From Methylobacterium symbioticum (GTDB lineage: Bacteria; Pseudomonadota; Alphaproteobacteria; Rhizobiales; Beijerinckiaceae): DNA of 49,287 nt. The stretch's first letter is position 1; each line of letters starts with the position of its first letter. The position numbers were made by a program, and so were the translations under genes. Below the pieces are notes generated by a model, which was given only the letters and a program-made list of their open reading frames with translations, had not been told where the DNA came from and ran no database searches. Below are positions 23,950 to 32,607 of this stretch, piece after piece. Location of the stretch: positions 1 through 49,287 of the forward strand of contig NZ_CABFPH010000039.1 of the NCBI RefSeq assembly GCF_902141845.1, in the 5' to 3' direction.

Positions 23950-24483
23950 ATGAATATCGACGCCATCTCGGTCGGCAAGAACCCGCCTCACGACGTCAAC
24001 GTGATCGTCGAGGTGCCGCTCGGCGGCGAACCGATCAAGTACGAGATGGACAAGGAGGCCGGCACGCTGGTCGTGGACCGGTTCCTCTACACGCCGATGT
24101 TCTATCCGGGGAATTACGGCTTCATCCCGCATACGCTCTCGGGTGATGGCGATCCGTGCGACGTGCTGGTGGCCAACACTCGCGCCATCGTGCCCGGCGC
24201 GATCATCAGCGTGCGTCCGGTGGGCGTGCTGGTGATGCAGGACGACGGCGGCGAGGACGAGAAGATCATCGCCGTGCCCTCGCGCAAGCTGACCCAACGC
24301 TACAACCGGGTCGAGAACTATACCGACCTGCCCGAGATCACGATCAGCCAGATCCAGCACTTCTTCGAGCACTACAAGGATCTGGAGCCCGGCAAGTGGG
24401 TCAAGATCGTCCGCTGGGGCGACAAGGCCGAGGCCGAGCGCCTGATCATCGAGGGCATCGAGCGCGCCAAGGCGCAGAAATAG
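23950..24483 (+). CDS. ppa: Inorganic pyrophosphatase, family I
   Basis: 177 residues, the normal length of bacterial soluble pyrophosphatase. Active-site segments are present: [40 protein letters not shown] (metal ligands DGDPCDVL) and [20 protein letters not shown]. It hydrolyses pyrophosphate and drives biosynthetic reactions. It is followed by an intergenic palindromic repeat and the opposite ubiH-like gene. Confidence 0.97.
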   Translation: MNIDAISVGKNPPHDVNVIVEVPLGGEPIKYEMDKEAGTLVVDRFLYTPMFYPGNYGFIPHTLSGDGDPCDVLVANTRAIVPGAIISVRPVGVLVMQDDGGEDEKIIAVPSRKLTQRYNRVENYTDLPEITISQIQHFFEHYKDLEPGKWVKIVRWGDKAEAERLIIEGIERAKAQK

Positions 24484-24493
24484 TCCTGAACAC

Positions 24494-24545
24494 GCCGGGG
24501 CCTTGCCCCGGCACCCAACCAAAGGCGACCAGTCCCTTCGGAGTC
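24494..24545. repeat. Intergenic palindromic repeat, copy A
   Basis: GCCGGGGC-CTT-GCCCCGGC (24494-24512) is followed by an imperfect CCAAAGG...CCCTTCGG hairpin (24519-24540). The same order of elements, with similar sequence around GCCCCGGCACCC, occurs at 30730-30827. It lies between convergent genes and probably terminates both. Confidence 0.55.
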
Positions 24546-24548
24546 CCG

Positions 24549-25817
24549 TTACAGGCGCTCGCCGCGCAGCAGACGGGGGCCGCGGCTCGCGGCAGCCTCG
24601 CCGGCGAAGAAGCGCTTCAGCCCCGGCAGCCGGTCGACCATCCCGAGGCCGAGGTCGCGGGCGAGGCGTACGGCCAGGCTGTCGTTCGAGAACAGGCGGT
24701 TGAGCCCGTCCGTGGCCGCCGCCATCGCCACCGTATCGAACCGGCGGGCGCGCTCGTACTCGGCCAGCACCTCCGCACCGCCCGGATCGAGCCCAAGGCG
24801 CAACGCCCCCGTCACTGCCTCGGCCAGCGCCGCCGCGTCCGCGAGGCCAAGATTGAGCCCCTGGCCGGCGAGCGGGTGGATCACGTGGGCGGCATCCCCG
24901 AGGAGCGCCAGCCGCTCGGCACGGAACCGGCGTGCCACGCCGAGCGCGAGCGGATGCACACTCGGACCATCCTCCAGGGCGATGCGCCCCAGCTCCGGCG
25001 TGAAGCGGCGCTCGATCTCGGCGAGCACGTCCTGCGCATCCCCGCCGAGGAGCGCCGGCACATCGGCCGCCCGCTCCGTCCAGACGATCGAGGACCGGTG
25101 TCCCAGCCTGCCGCCATCGGCGAGCGGCAGAACCGCGAAGGGTCCGCTCGGCAGGAAGTGCTGGAAGGCGCGGCCGCCATGCGGCCGTTCGTGCGAGACC
25201 GTCGCGACGATGCCCGATTGCGGGTAGGTGCGGCCGACCCAGCCGATCCCCGCCGCCTCGCGCAGGCGCGAGCGCGCCCCATCCGCCGCGACGAGGAGGC
25301 TCGCCCGCAGCACACGCCCGTCAGCGAGTTCCACCGCGCGGGCGCCGGCCTCGGCGGGCGCGCGGCGGATCCCCTCGGGCAGGAGATCAATCCCGGCCGC
25401 GCGGCAGGCGGTCAGCAGCGCCGCAGCCAGCGTCTCCGCCTCGACCATGTGGGCGAGAGGCTCACCCGGCTCCCGGTCCGCCTCTGCACCGAAGGTGAGG
25501 AAGGCGGGGCGGACCGGATCGGCGAGGCGGCTGTCGCTGATCACCATCTCGGTGACGGCCTGCGCGCCGGATCCGAGTTCCGCCCAGATGCCGATCTGCT
25601 CCAGCATGCGCCGGCCGCCCGCCGCCACCGCGTAGGCGCGCCCCCTGTGCCGCGCGGGCCCGGCCTTCAGCGCGGGATCGCAGACCGTCACCGCGAGCGC
25701 GGGACCGTGCGCCTGCTTCAGGGCGAGGGCGAGGGTCAGGCCGGCAAGGCCGGCCCCGGCCACGACGAGGCTGCGGCCGCGGCGCGTCCCGGGGCTTGCG
25801 ACCGTCGATCCTGTCAT
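24549..25817 (-). CDS. UbiH/UbiF/Coq6-type FAD monooxygenase
   Basis: 422 residues. The FAD-binding GxGxxG motif is LVVAGAGLAGLTLALALKQA near the N-terminus; the DG motif is LVAADGARSRLREAAGIGW; the GD motif with the UbiH signature is LALLGDAAHVIHPLAGQGLN followed by LGLADAAALAE. The family hydroxylates the ubiquinone ring precursor. Which ring position it acts on (UbiH, UbiF, UbiI or UbiL type) cannot be read from the sequence. ATG 25817 and the adjacent GTG 25820 are both possible starts. It is divergent from tesB. Confidence 0.9.
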   Translation of the reverse strand: MTGSTVASPGTRRGRSLVVAGAGLAGLTLALALKQAHGPALAVTVCDPALKAGPARHRGRAYAVAAGGRRMLEQIGIWAELGSGAQAVTEMVISDSRLADPVRPAFLTFGAEADREPGEPLAHMVEAETLAAALLTACRAAGIDLLPEGIRRAPAEAGARAVELADGRVLRASLLVAADGARSRLREAAGIGWVGRTYPQSGIVATVSHERPHGGRAFQHFLPSGPFAVLPLADGGRLGHRSSIVWTERAADVPALLGGDAQDVLAEIERRFTPELGRIALEDGPSVHPLALGVARRFRAERLALLGDAAHVIHPLAGQGLNLGLADAAALAEAVTGALRLGLDPGGAEVLAEYERARRFDTVAMAAATDGLNRLFSNDSLAVRLARDLGLGMVDRLPGLKRFFAGEAAASRGPRLLRGERL

Positions 25818-25954
25818 CACGCGCCCTCGATGGTCCGCCTCGCGGGGGAGGTGGGGCGCCCGGCCGGACCGGGCAATGCGGCATGGATTGCCAAGACGCG
25901 GGGCTTATGTCGAATCGCGCGGGACCGGGGGCATCCGGACACAGCAGCAGGGCC

Positions 25955-26818
25955 ATGATCGACATCCTCGCCGAACTCCTCGACATCCTCGACCTCGAGC
26001 GCCTGGAGGAGGACCTGTTCCGCGGCGTGAGTCCGACGGTGAGCTGGCCCCGCGTGTTCGGCGGCCAAGTGGTGGCGCAGGCGCTGGTGGCAGCGACCCG
26101 CACCGTGCCCCCGAGCCGGCCGCCGCATTCCCTGCACGCCTATTTTCTCCTCGGCGGCGACCCGAAGGCACCGATCGTCTACGAGGTCGAGCGCATCCGC
26201 GACGGCGGCAGCTTCACCACGCGCCGCGTCAAGGCGATCCAGCACGGCCGGGCGATCTTCGCCACCTCGATTTCCTTCCACGCGGAGGAGGCGGGCTACG
26301 CCCATCAGGCGCCGATGCCGCAAGCCCCGGACCCGGACGGGCTGCCGAGCGTGAAATCCCTGATCGCCACGGGAATCCCCAACCTGCCGCCTGCGATCAG
26401 CGGCTACTTCGCCCGTGAGCGGCCGATCGAGCTGAAGCCGGTCGACCTGCGGCGCTACCTCGAGCCGGGCCCGGCCGAGCCCGTCTGCAATGTCTGGCTG
26501 CGGGCGGTAGCGCGGCTGCCGGACGACCCGGCGATCCATCAGGCGGTCCTCGCCTATGCCTCGGACATGACGCTGCTCGACGCCGCGCTGATCGCGCACG
26601 GGCGCTCGGTCTTCGATCCCGAGATCCAGTCGGCGAGCCTCGACCACGCCCTCTGGTTCCACCGGCCGTTCCGGGCCGATTCCTGGCTGCTCTACGCTCA
26701 GGACAGCCCCTTCTCCGGGGGCGCCCGCGGCTTCTCGCGCGGACAGATCTTCGACCGGGACGGAGCGCTGATCGCCTCCGTGGCCCAGGAGGGGCTGATT
26801 CGGCCCCGAACGCGCTAA
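25955..26818 (+). CDS. tesB: Acyl-CoA thioesterase II
   Basis: 287 residues, the length of E. coli TesB. Double hot-dog features: RVFGGQVVAQALVAATRTVP, PHSLHAYFLLGGDPKAPIVY, and the catalytic Asp region VLAYASDMTLLDAALIAHGR with SLDHALWFHRPFRADSWLLY near the C-terminus. It hydrolyses medium- and long-chain acyl-CoA. The ATG at 25955 (MIDILAELLDILDLE) is chosen because the family begins here; earlier in-frame ATGs exist. Association with glnK-amtB downstream is common in this bacterial group. Confidence 0.94.
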   Translation: MIDILAELLDILDLERLEEDLFRGVSPTVSWPRVFGGQVVAQALVAATRTVPPSRPPHSLHAYFLLGGDPKAPIVYEVERIRDGGSFTTRRVKAIQHGRAIFATSISFHAEEAGYAHQAPMPQAPDPDGLPSVKSLIATGIPNLPPAISGYFARERPIELKPVDLRRYLEPGPAEPVCNVWLRAVARLPDDPAIHQAVLAYASDMTLLDAALIAHGRSVFDPEIQSASLDHALWFHRPFRADSWLLYAQDSPFSGGARGFSRGQIFDRDGALIASVAQEGLIRPRTR

Positions 26819-26982
26819 CGCGTTCGTGATGAGCAAATCTTGCTGCCGATCTCAGCATAATGCTCAAAAACTGATCAGCAGCTTGGCCATACATCAGGCA
26901 TCTCGCGGCTTCGAACGTCTAAAGCATGGGCAGATCAACGTAATCCCGGAAAGTTCCGGTCCGCGGCGTCACAGGCCGGTCA

Positions 26983-26998
26983 TGGCATAGTCCTTGAA
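26983..26998 (+). promoter_or_regulatory. Sigma-54-like promoter upstream of glnK
   Basis: TGGCATAGTCCTTGAA matches TGGCAYR-N4-TTGCW at 15 of 16 positions with correct spacing. The single mismatch is the normally invariant C of the -12 GC. The glnK start is 115 bases downstream. glnK-amtB is classically NtrC/sigma-54 controlled. The rest of the 294-base gap shows no gene; 26820-26940 is relatively AT-rich and may hold activator sites. Confidence 0.45.
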
Positions 26999-27112
26999 TG
27001 ACCCGGCGCCGAACGCGGGGCCATTCCGGCCCGCCGCGGGCAACCCGGACCGGGTCGCCGCGCCCGTGACGGCGCCGGCCCCGGTTCCAACCGGAAACAG
27101 GGGGCACGGCCC

Positions 27113-27451
27113 ATGAAAATCGTGATGGCCATCATCAAGCCGTTCAAGCTGGAAGAGGTGCGCGACGCCTTGACCGGCATCGGCGTGCACGGCCTGACGG
27201 TGACCGAGGTCAAGGGCTACGGCCGGCAGAAGGGCCACACCGAGATCTATCGCGGTGCCGAGTACGCCGTGAGCTTCCTGCCCAAGCTCAAGATCGAGGT
27301 GGCGGTGCCCTCCGACCTGACCTCCAGCGTGATCGACGCCATCGCGGGCGCTGCGCGCACCGGCCAGATCGGCGACGGCAAGATCTTCGTGATGCCGCTG
27401 GAGAAGGCGGTCCGCATCCGCACCGGCGAGACCGACGCCGACGCCCTCTGA
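27113..27451 (+). CDS. glnK: PII nitrogen regulatory protein GlnK
   Basis: 112 residues. The T-loop carries the uridylylation site Tyr51 in YRGAEYAVSF; MKIVMAIIKPFKLEEVRDAL at the N-terminus and GDGKIFVMPLEKAVRIRTGE at the C-terminus are standard PII signatures. The trimer senses ATP/ADP and 2-oxoglutarate and, when unmodified, plugs the ammonium channel encoded by the next gene, 61 bases downstream. The amtB linkage identifies it as GlnK rather than GlnB. Confidence 0.96.
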   Translation: MKIVMAIIKPFKLEEVRDALTGIGVHGLTVTEVKGYGRQKGHTEIYRGAEYAVSFLPKLKIEVAVPSDLTSSVIDAIAGAARTGQIGDGKIFVMPLEKAVRIRTGETDADAL

Positions 27452-27512
27452 GCCCCGCGGCTCAGCCTCCTTTCACTCACCACCGACAAATGCGACCGGG
27501 AGTCTCGTGTCC

Positions 27513-29006
27513 ATGAAACTTCGCAATGCCCTCGCGCTCGGGCTGGGAGGAGCGGCGCTCGCCCTTCTTCTGGCCGAGCCCTCTCTCGCGCAGACGCCGG
27601 TCCCCGAGGCCGCGCCCGCGGCGCCCGTCCCGAACAAGGGCGACACCTCCTGGATGCTGATCTCGTCGGCCCTGGTGCTGATGATGTCCGTGCCCGGCCT
27701 GGCGCTGTTCTATGGCGGCCTCGTGCGCACCAAGAACATGCTCTCGGTGCTGACGCAGATCTTCGCCATCGTCTCCGTCGCCTGCCTGCTGTGGGTGTTC
27801 TTCGGCTACAGCCTCGCCTTCACCAATGGCGGCGGCCTCAACGACTTCGTCGGCGGCTTCTCGAAGGCCTTCCTCAAGGGCGTCGATGCCAACTCGACGG
27901 TGGCGACGTTCTCGAACGGCGTCGTCATTCCCGAATACGTCTACATCTGCTTCCAGATGACGTTCGCGATGATCACCCCCGCCCTCATCGTCGGCGCCTT
28001 CGCCGAGCGGATGAAGTTCTCGGCGCTGGTCGTGTTCTCCATCCTGTGGGTCACGCTGATCTACTTCCCGATGGCGCACATGGTCTGGTACTGGGGCGGC
28101 CCGGACGCCGTGGGCAACGCCGCCAAGGCGCTCGCCGCCGCGACCGACGACGCCGCCAAGAAGGCCGCGCAGGACGCTCTCGACGCCGTCAACGCCGATG
28201 CCGGCATGCTCTTCAAGTGGGGCGCGCTCGACTTCGCGGGCGGCACCGTGGTCCACATCAACGCGGGCATCGCCGGCTTCGTCGGCTGCCTGATGCTCGG
28301 CAAGCGCATCGGCTACGGCCGCGACCTGCTCGCCCCGCACTCGTTGACCATGACCATGATCGGCGCCTCGCTGCTCTGGGTCGGCTGGTTCGGCTTCAAC
28401 GCCGGCTCCAACCTCGAGTCGAACGGCACCGCCGCCCTGGCGATGATCAACACCTTCGTCGCCACCGCCGCCGCGGCCGTCTCCTGGCTGTTCGTGGAAT
28501 GGGCGCTCAAGGGCAAGCCCTCGCTGCTCGGCATGCTGTCGGGTGCCATCGCCGGCCTCGTCGCCGTCACCCCGGCCGCGGGCTTTGCCGGCCCGATGGG
28601 CTCGATCGTGCTCGGCCTGGTCGCCGGCGCCGTCTGCTTCGTGATGTGCTCCAGCGTGAAGAACGCCCTCGGCTACGACGACTCGCTCGACGTGTTCGGC
28701 GTGCACTGCATCGGCGGCATCATCGGTGCGCTCGCCACCGGCATCCTGGTAAACCCGGCTCTCGGCGGCGTCGGCCTGCCGGACTACACCACGAAGCCGG
28801 GCGAGCTCGTCGTCGGCCCCTACGACCTCGCCACGCAGCTCATCGCGCAGGGCAAGGCCGTCGGCTTCACGCTGCTCTGGTCGGGCATCGGCTCGGCGAT
28901 CCTCTACAAGCTGATCGACGTGACGATCGGCCTGCGCGTCACGCAGGAGGAGGAGCGCGAGGGTCTCGACATCGCCGATCACGGCGAGCGCGCCTACAAC
29001 TACTGA
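27513..29006 (+). CDS. amtB: Ammonium transporter AmtB
   Basis: 497 residues from ATG 27513 (GTG 27507 is an in-frame alternative). A cleavable signal peptide (LGGAALALLLAEPSLA) precedes a periplasmic linker and about 11 membrane helices. Amt signatures: MMSVPGLALFYGGLVRTKNM and DFAGGTVVHINAGIAGFVGC, with the twin-His pore residues in VVHINAG and FGVHCIGG. The C-terminal tail (LRVTQEEEREGLDIADHGER) is the GlnK-binding segment. It imports ammonium under nitrogen limitation and is gated by GlnK encoded just upstream. A loop of about 25 residues rich in Ala, Lys and Asp (AAATDDAAKKAAQDALDA) between helices is longer than in E. coli AmtB. Confidence 0.95.
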   Translation: MKLRNALALGLGGAALALLLAEPSLAQTPVPEAAPAAPVPNKGDTSWMLISSALVLMMSVPGLALFYGGLVRTKNMLSVLTQIFAIVSVACLLWVFFGYSLAFTNGGGLNDFVGGFSKAFLKGVDANSTVATFSNGVVIPEYVYICFQMTFAMITPALIVGAFAERMKFSALVVFSILWVTLIYFPMAHMVWYWGGPDAVGNAAKALAAATDDAAKKAAQDALDAVNADAGMLFKWGALDFAGGTVVHINAGIAGFVGCLMLGKRIGYGRDLLAPHSLTMTMIGASLLWVGWFGFNAGSNLESNGTAALAMINTFVATAAAAVSWLFVEWALKGKPSLLGMLSGAIAGLVAVTPAAGFAGPMGSIVLGLVAGAVCFVMCSSVKNALGYDDSLDVFGVHCIGGIIGALATGILVNPALGGVGLPDYTTKPGELVVGPYDLATQLIAQGKAVGFTLLWSGIGSAILYKLIDVTIGLRVTQEEEREGLDIADHGERAYNY

Positions 29007-29035
29007 TCGCCCCACCTTCCAGTCAGCGATCACAG

Positions 29036-29065
29036 GAGGTCCCGGCTCGCGAGAGCCGGGACCTC
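29036..29065. terminator. Terminator hairpin after amtB
   Basis: GAGGTCCCGGCTC (29036-29048) pairs perfectly with GAGCCGGGACCTC (29053-29065) around a GCGA tetraloop. The remaining bases to 29371 hold no gene and presumably the promoter of the beta-barrel protein gene; GGCAATTGCC at about 29286 is a small palindrome. Confidence 0.7.
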
Positions 29066-29371
29066 TCTGCATTCAATCGAGGCGAATCAGGTCTCTGGAC
29101 GACAATGCTGTCACGCGGTGTCATTCGCCGAGAAAACGACGGTTCCGGCCGTCACCACGACCTGGCCAGGACCGGAATTAACGATTTTTTCACGATACAC
29201 GATTGGGCGGTCTCTCAGGAATGTGACCCTGTCGCAACATCTTGGAACCATCGCGGCTTCGCAGCTGCGAATGCCTCTTAAGTAGGCAATTGCCCGCAGA
29301 TTGGTTTTGCTCTGGTACGCCCGAACCGGCAACCTTGTCAGCATAGACAAGAAAGCCAGGGGCTCGAAACC

Positions 29372-30628
29372 ATGACTTCCAAACTGTTCCTGCAGAGTGC
29401 GACGGCGATGGCCGCGGTTCTGCTCTGTCTCGGACAGGCCCAGGCCGCCGATATGCCGGCCCCGGCACCCGCCCCGGCCGCGACGGGCCCCTGCAAGGTC
29501 GCGATCACCTTCCCCGCCTTCGGCGGCGTCATCAAGCAGAACCCGGATCCGGCCTGCTTCCAGACCGGCATCGGCGAGATCTATGTCGGCGGCGCGGTGA
29601 CCGGCTACGCCTACAATTACAGTGAGCGTCTGCCGTCGTTCTACACGCCCGTCGTGCCGGGCCAGCGCGACGACCGCGTCGCCCGCGTCGACTTCTCGAA
29701 CGTGCAGGCCTTCATCCAGAAGGCTGACGGCCCGCTGCAATTCTACGTGCAGACCGGCCTGTACTCGATCCCGGCCCTCGGCTTCCCGACCTTCAGCGCC
29801 GTCGACCAGACCAACCTGCTCTTCGGCCCCCTCCCGGTCGTGTTCGGCAAGTGGCAGATCAACGACGAGTGGTCGGTCCAGGGCGGCCGCATGCCGACCA
29901 ATATCGGCTCCGAGCTGGCCTTCACCTTCCAGAATCTGAACATCTCGCGCGGCCTGCTGTTCAACCAGGAAAACATCGTCAACCAGGGCGTGCAGATCAA
30001 CTACTCGAGCGGCCCGCTCTCCGCCTCGTTCGCGGTCACCGACGGCTTCTACTCGGGTGAGCTGAACTGGGTCACCGGCGCGGTGGTCTACAAGCTCGAC
30101 GACGCCAACACGATCGGCATCAACGGTGGCACGCACTTCTCGAGCTACAACAACGTCAACCAGCCGAACCGCTTCTATTACGCGACCCCGCTGACCCTGC
30201 AGAACAGCAGCATCGTCAGCGCGAACTACACCTATTCGGCCGGTCCCTGGATCGTGACGCCGTACATCCAGTACACCAATGTCGAGCGGAACAACGTGCT
30301 CGGCCTCGCCGGCGCCGAGACCTTCGGCGGCGCGCTCCTCGCGAGCTACGCCTTCACCGACAACTTCGCACTGGCCGGCCGTTTCGAGTACATCACCCAG
30401 AGTGGCAGCCGCTTCAACCCGTTCGGCCAGACCAACGTGCTCTACGGCGCCGGCAGCTCGGCCTACTCCTTCACGGTCACGCCGACCTTCACCTGGGACC
30501 GCTACTTCATCCGCGGCGAGTACTCGCATGTCGAGCTCGTGGACTTTACGGCCGGCCTGGGCTTCGGTCCCGCCGGTACGCGCGGCAGCCAGGACCGCTA
30601 CATGGTCGAGACCGGCTTCACCTTCTGA
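29372..30628 (+). CDS. Outer-membrane beta-barrel protein (BBP2/porin-like)
   Basis: 418 residues. A signal peptide (ATAMAAVLLCLGQAQAADMP) and a Pro/Ala linker precede a domain of alternating aromatic and small residues typical of amphipathic beta strands (IVSANYTYSAGPWIVTPYIQ and RYFIRGEYSHVELVDF), and the protein ends in Phe, the outer-membrane sorting signal (MVETGFTF). It resembles the putative OmpL-like porin-2 family. It may form a general porin. The gene has a long untranslated upstream stretch and ends at strong bidirectional terminators. Confidence 0.85.
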   Translation: MTSKLFLQSATAMAAVLLCLGQAQAADMPAPAPAPAATGPCKVAITFPAFGGVIKQNPDPACFQTGIGEIYVGGAVTGYAYNYSERLPSFYTPVVPGQRDDRVARVDFSNVQAFIQKADGPLQFYVQTGLYSIPALGFPTFSAVDQTNLLFGPLPVVFGKWQINDEWSVQGGRMPTNIGSELAFTFQNLNISRGLLFNQENIVNQGVQINYSSGPLSASFAVTDGFYSGELNWVTGAVVYKLDDANTIGINGGTHFSSYNNVNQPNRFYYATPLTLQNSSIVSANYTYSAGPWIVTPYIQYTNVERNNVLGLAGAETFGGALLASYAFTDNFALAGRFEYITQSGSRFNPFGQTNVLYGAGSSAYSFTVTPTFTWDRYFIRGEYSHVELVDFTAGLGFGPAGTRGSQDRYMVETGFTF

Positions 30629-30637
30629 GGCCGGGAC

Positions 30638-30714
30638 GGGCATCCCGAAAACGGGATGCCCCACACACGAAAGGGGCGGCCGCGATCCTCGCGAGCCGCC
30701 CCTTTCGTGTGTGG
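30638..30714. terminator. Two strong hairpins between convergent genes
   Basis: First hairpin: GGGCATCCCG-AAAA-CGGGATGCCC (30638-30661). Second: a 20-bp perfect stem (30661-30680 with 30695-30714; arm starts CCACACACGAAAGGGG) continued by CGCGA/TCGCG around a TCC loop with one bulged A. They separate the rightward beta-barrel gene from the leftward serA and should terminate both. Confidence 0.8.
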
Positions 30715-30729
30715 TCTAGGGTGTCGAGA

Positions 30730-30827
30730 GGGGTGCCCCCTCTCGCGGGTCCAGGGCGGAGCCCTGGTCTGCGAAGCGAGCGCCAGGGCTCCGCCCCGGC
30801 ACCCCGCCAAAGGGATGATCCCTTTGG
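30730..30827. repeat. Intergenic palindromic repeat, copy B
   Basis: Nested inverted repeats: outer GGGGTGCC/GGCACCCC (30730-30737, 30798-30805), inner 14-bp GGGCGGAGCCCTGG/CCAGGGCTCCGCCC (30754-30767, 30783-30796), then CCAAAGGGA-TGA-TCCCTTTGG (30807-30827). The order and core sequence resemble the repeat at 24494-24545. It sits immediately after the serA stop. Confidence 0.6.
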
Positions 30828-30837
30828 AAACCCAGAA

Positions 30838-32430
30838 TCAGAACCGGACGGGACGCACGCGCTTGACCTGGGGGATCGCGGCGATCTTCGCGAGCACGGA
30901 TTCGTCCACGGGGCCATCCACCGCCACGAAGGCGATGGCGTTGCCGCCCTCCGCGTCGCGGCCGAGATTGAACGTGCCGACATTGACGCCGGCCTCGCCG
31001 AGCACCGTGCCGAACCGGCCGATGAAGCCCGGGCGGTCGTGGTTGCGCACGTAGAGCATGTGCGGGGCGAAGGGCGCCTCGATCTCGATACCCCGGATCT
31101 CGACCACGCGCGGCTTGCCGTCGTGGAACACGGTGCCGGCGGCGTCGCGCGGCATGTCCTCGGCCTCGACAACGATGCGGACCACCGACTCGAAGTTGCC
31201 GAGGCCGCCCTCGCGCTTGATCTCGTCCACGACGATGCCGCGCTCGCGGGCGATGGCCGGCGCCGAGACCATGTTGATCTCGGAGAGGACGGGCCGCAGC
31301 ACGCCGGTCACCGCCGCCGCGGTCAGCGCGCGGGTGTTCATGCCGGCGACCTGGCCCTCGTAGGTGATGCGGATACCCTTCACCGGCGCGTCGGTGAGCT
31401 GGCCCAGGAAGGAACCGAGCTGCTCGCACAGGGCCACGAAGGGCCGCAGCCGCGGCGCCTCCTCCGCGCTGATCGAGGGCACGTTGACGGCGTTGCGCAC
31501 GGCGCCGGTGGCAAGATAGTCCGCCATCTGCTCGGCCACCTGCAGCGCCACCTTCTCCTGGGCCTCCGCGGTGGAGGCGCCGAGATGCGGCGTACAGACC
31601 ACGTTGGGGTGAGTGAAGAGTGGGTTCTCGAAGGCCGGCTCCACGGCGAAGACGTCCAGTGCCGCCCCCGCCACATGGCCGGACTCGAGGGCCGCGCGGA
31701 GCGCCGCCTCGTCCACCAGGCCGCCGCGAGCGCAGTTGACGATGCGGACGCCGCGCTTCGTCCGCGTCAGCGCCTCCGCCGATAGGATGTTGCGGGTCTT
31801 GTCGGTGAGCGGCACGTGCAGGGTGACGATGTCGGCGCGTGCCAGCAGCTCGTCGAGCTCCACCTTCTCGACGCCGATCTCGACCGCCCGCTCCGGGCTG
31901 AGGAAGGGATCGTAGGCGATCACCCTCAGCTTCAGGCCGATGGCCCGGTCGGCGACAATCGCGCCGATATTGCCGCAGCCGACGACGCCAAGGGTCTTGC
32001 CCGTCAGCTCGATGCCGAGGAATCGATTCTTCTCCCAGCGCCCGGCTCGCGTCGAGGCGTCGGCCTGCGGGATCTGGCGCGCCAGCGCGAAGATCAGCGC
32101 CACCGCGTGCTCGGCCGTGGTGACGGCGTTGCCGTGGGGTGTGTTCATCACGATCACGCCGCGGGCGGTGGCGGCGGCCACGTCCACGTTGTCGACGCCG
32201 ATGCCGGCGCGGCCCACCACGCGCAGGCGCTCGGCGACGGCGAGCAGCTTCGGCGTCACCCGGGTGGTCGAGCGGATCGCGAGGCCGTCGTAGCGGCCGA
32301 TGATCGCGGCAAGGGCATCCTTGTCCTTGCCGAGGTCGGGACGGAAATCGGTGTCGATACCGCGATCGCGGAAGATCTGGACGGCGGCGTCCGACAGGGC
32401 GTCGGAGATCAGAACCTTGGGAGCGGGCAT
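30838..32430 (-). CDS. serA: D-3-phosphoglycerate dehydrogenase
   Basis: 530 residues, the long SerA form. The substrate and NAD domains show VVGRAGIGVDNVDVAAATAR, GKTLGVVGCGNIGAIVADRA and VNCARGGLVDEAALRAALES; the catalytic His lies in FTHPNVVCTPHLGASTAEAQ. After about residue 320 follow the allosteric-substrate-binding domain and a C-terminal ACT domain (YVRNHDRPGFIGRFGTVLGE). It makes 3-phosphohydroxypyruvate, the first step of serine synthesis, and the ACT domain suggests feedback control. serC lies 177 bases upstream on the same strand. Confidence 0.96.
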   Translation of the reverse strand: MPAPKVLISDALSDAAVQIFRDRGIDTDFRPDLGKDKDALAAIIGRYDGLAIRSTTRVTPKLLAVAERLRVVGRAGIGVDNVDVAAATARGVIVMNTPHGNAVTTAEHAVALIFALARQIPQADASTRAGRWEKNRFLGIELTGKTLGVVGCGNIGAIVADRAIGLKLRVIAYDPFLSPERAVEIGVEKVELDELLARADIVTLHVPLTDKTRNILSAEALTRTKRGVRIVNCARGGLVDEAALRAALESGHVAGAALDVFAVEPAFENPLFTHPNVVCTPHLGASTAEAQEKVALQVAEQMADYLATGAVRNAVNVPSISAEEAPRLRPFVALCEQLGSFLGQLTDAPVKGIRITYEGQVAGMNTRALTAAAVTGVLRPVLSEINMVSAPAIARERGIVVDEIKREGGLGNFESVVRIVVEAEDMPRDAAGTVFHDGKPRVVEIRGIEIEAPFAPHMLYVRNHDRPGFIGRFGTVLGEAGVNVGTFNLGRDAEGGNAIAFVAVDGPVDESVLAKIAAIPQVKRVRPVRF

Positions 32431-32607
32431 CGGCGGCCTCGGACTCGTCGGCGAGACGCGGGGCGCGCGCAGAGCATCGGCCAGCCCGGCCGGGGCGCAC
32501 CGGTCACGGAACGGAAAGGGAGCGCCGCACGCCGCGCGGCGCCTGTTTCGGCGGCATCGGGTGCGGGAGCCGGCCCGGACGGACCGCGCCGGCTCGGCGA
32601 ATGCAGG

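Noticed and set aside
26880..26930. TCGAAC-containing stretch resembling a tRNA T-arm
   Set aside because: No acceptor, D or anticodon stems can be built around it, so it is not a tRNA.
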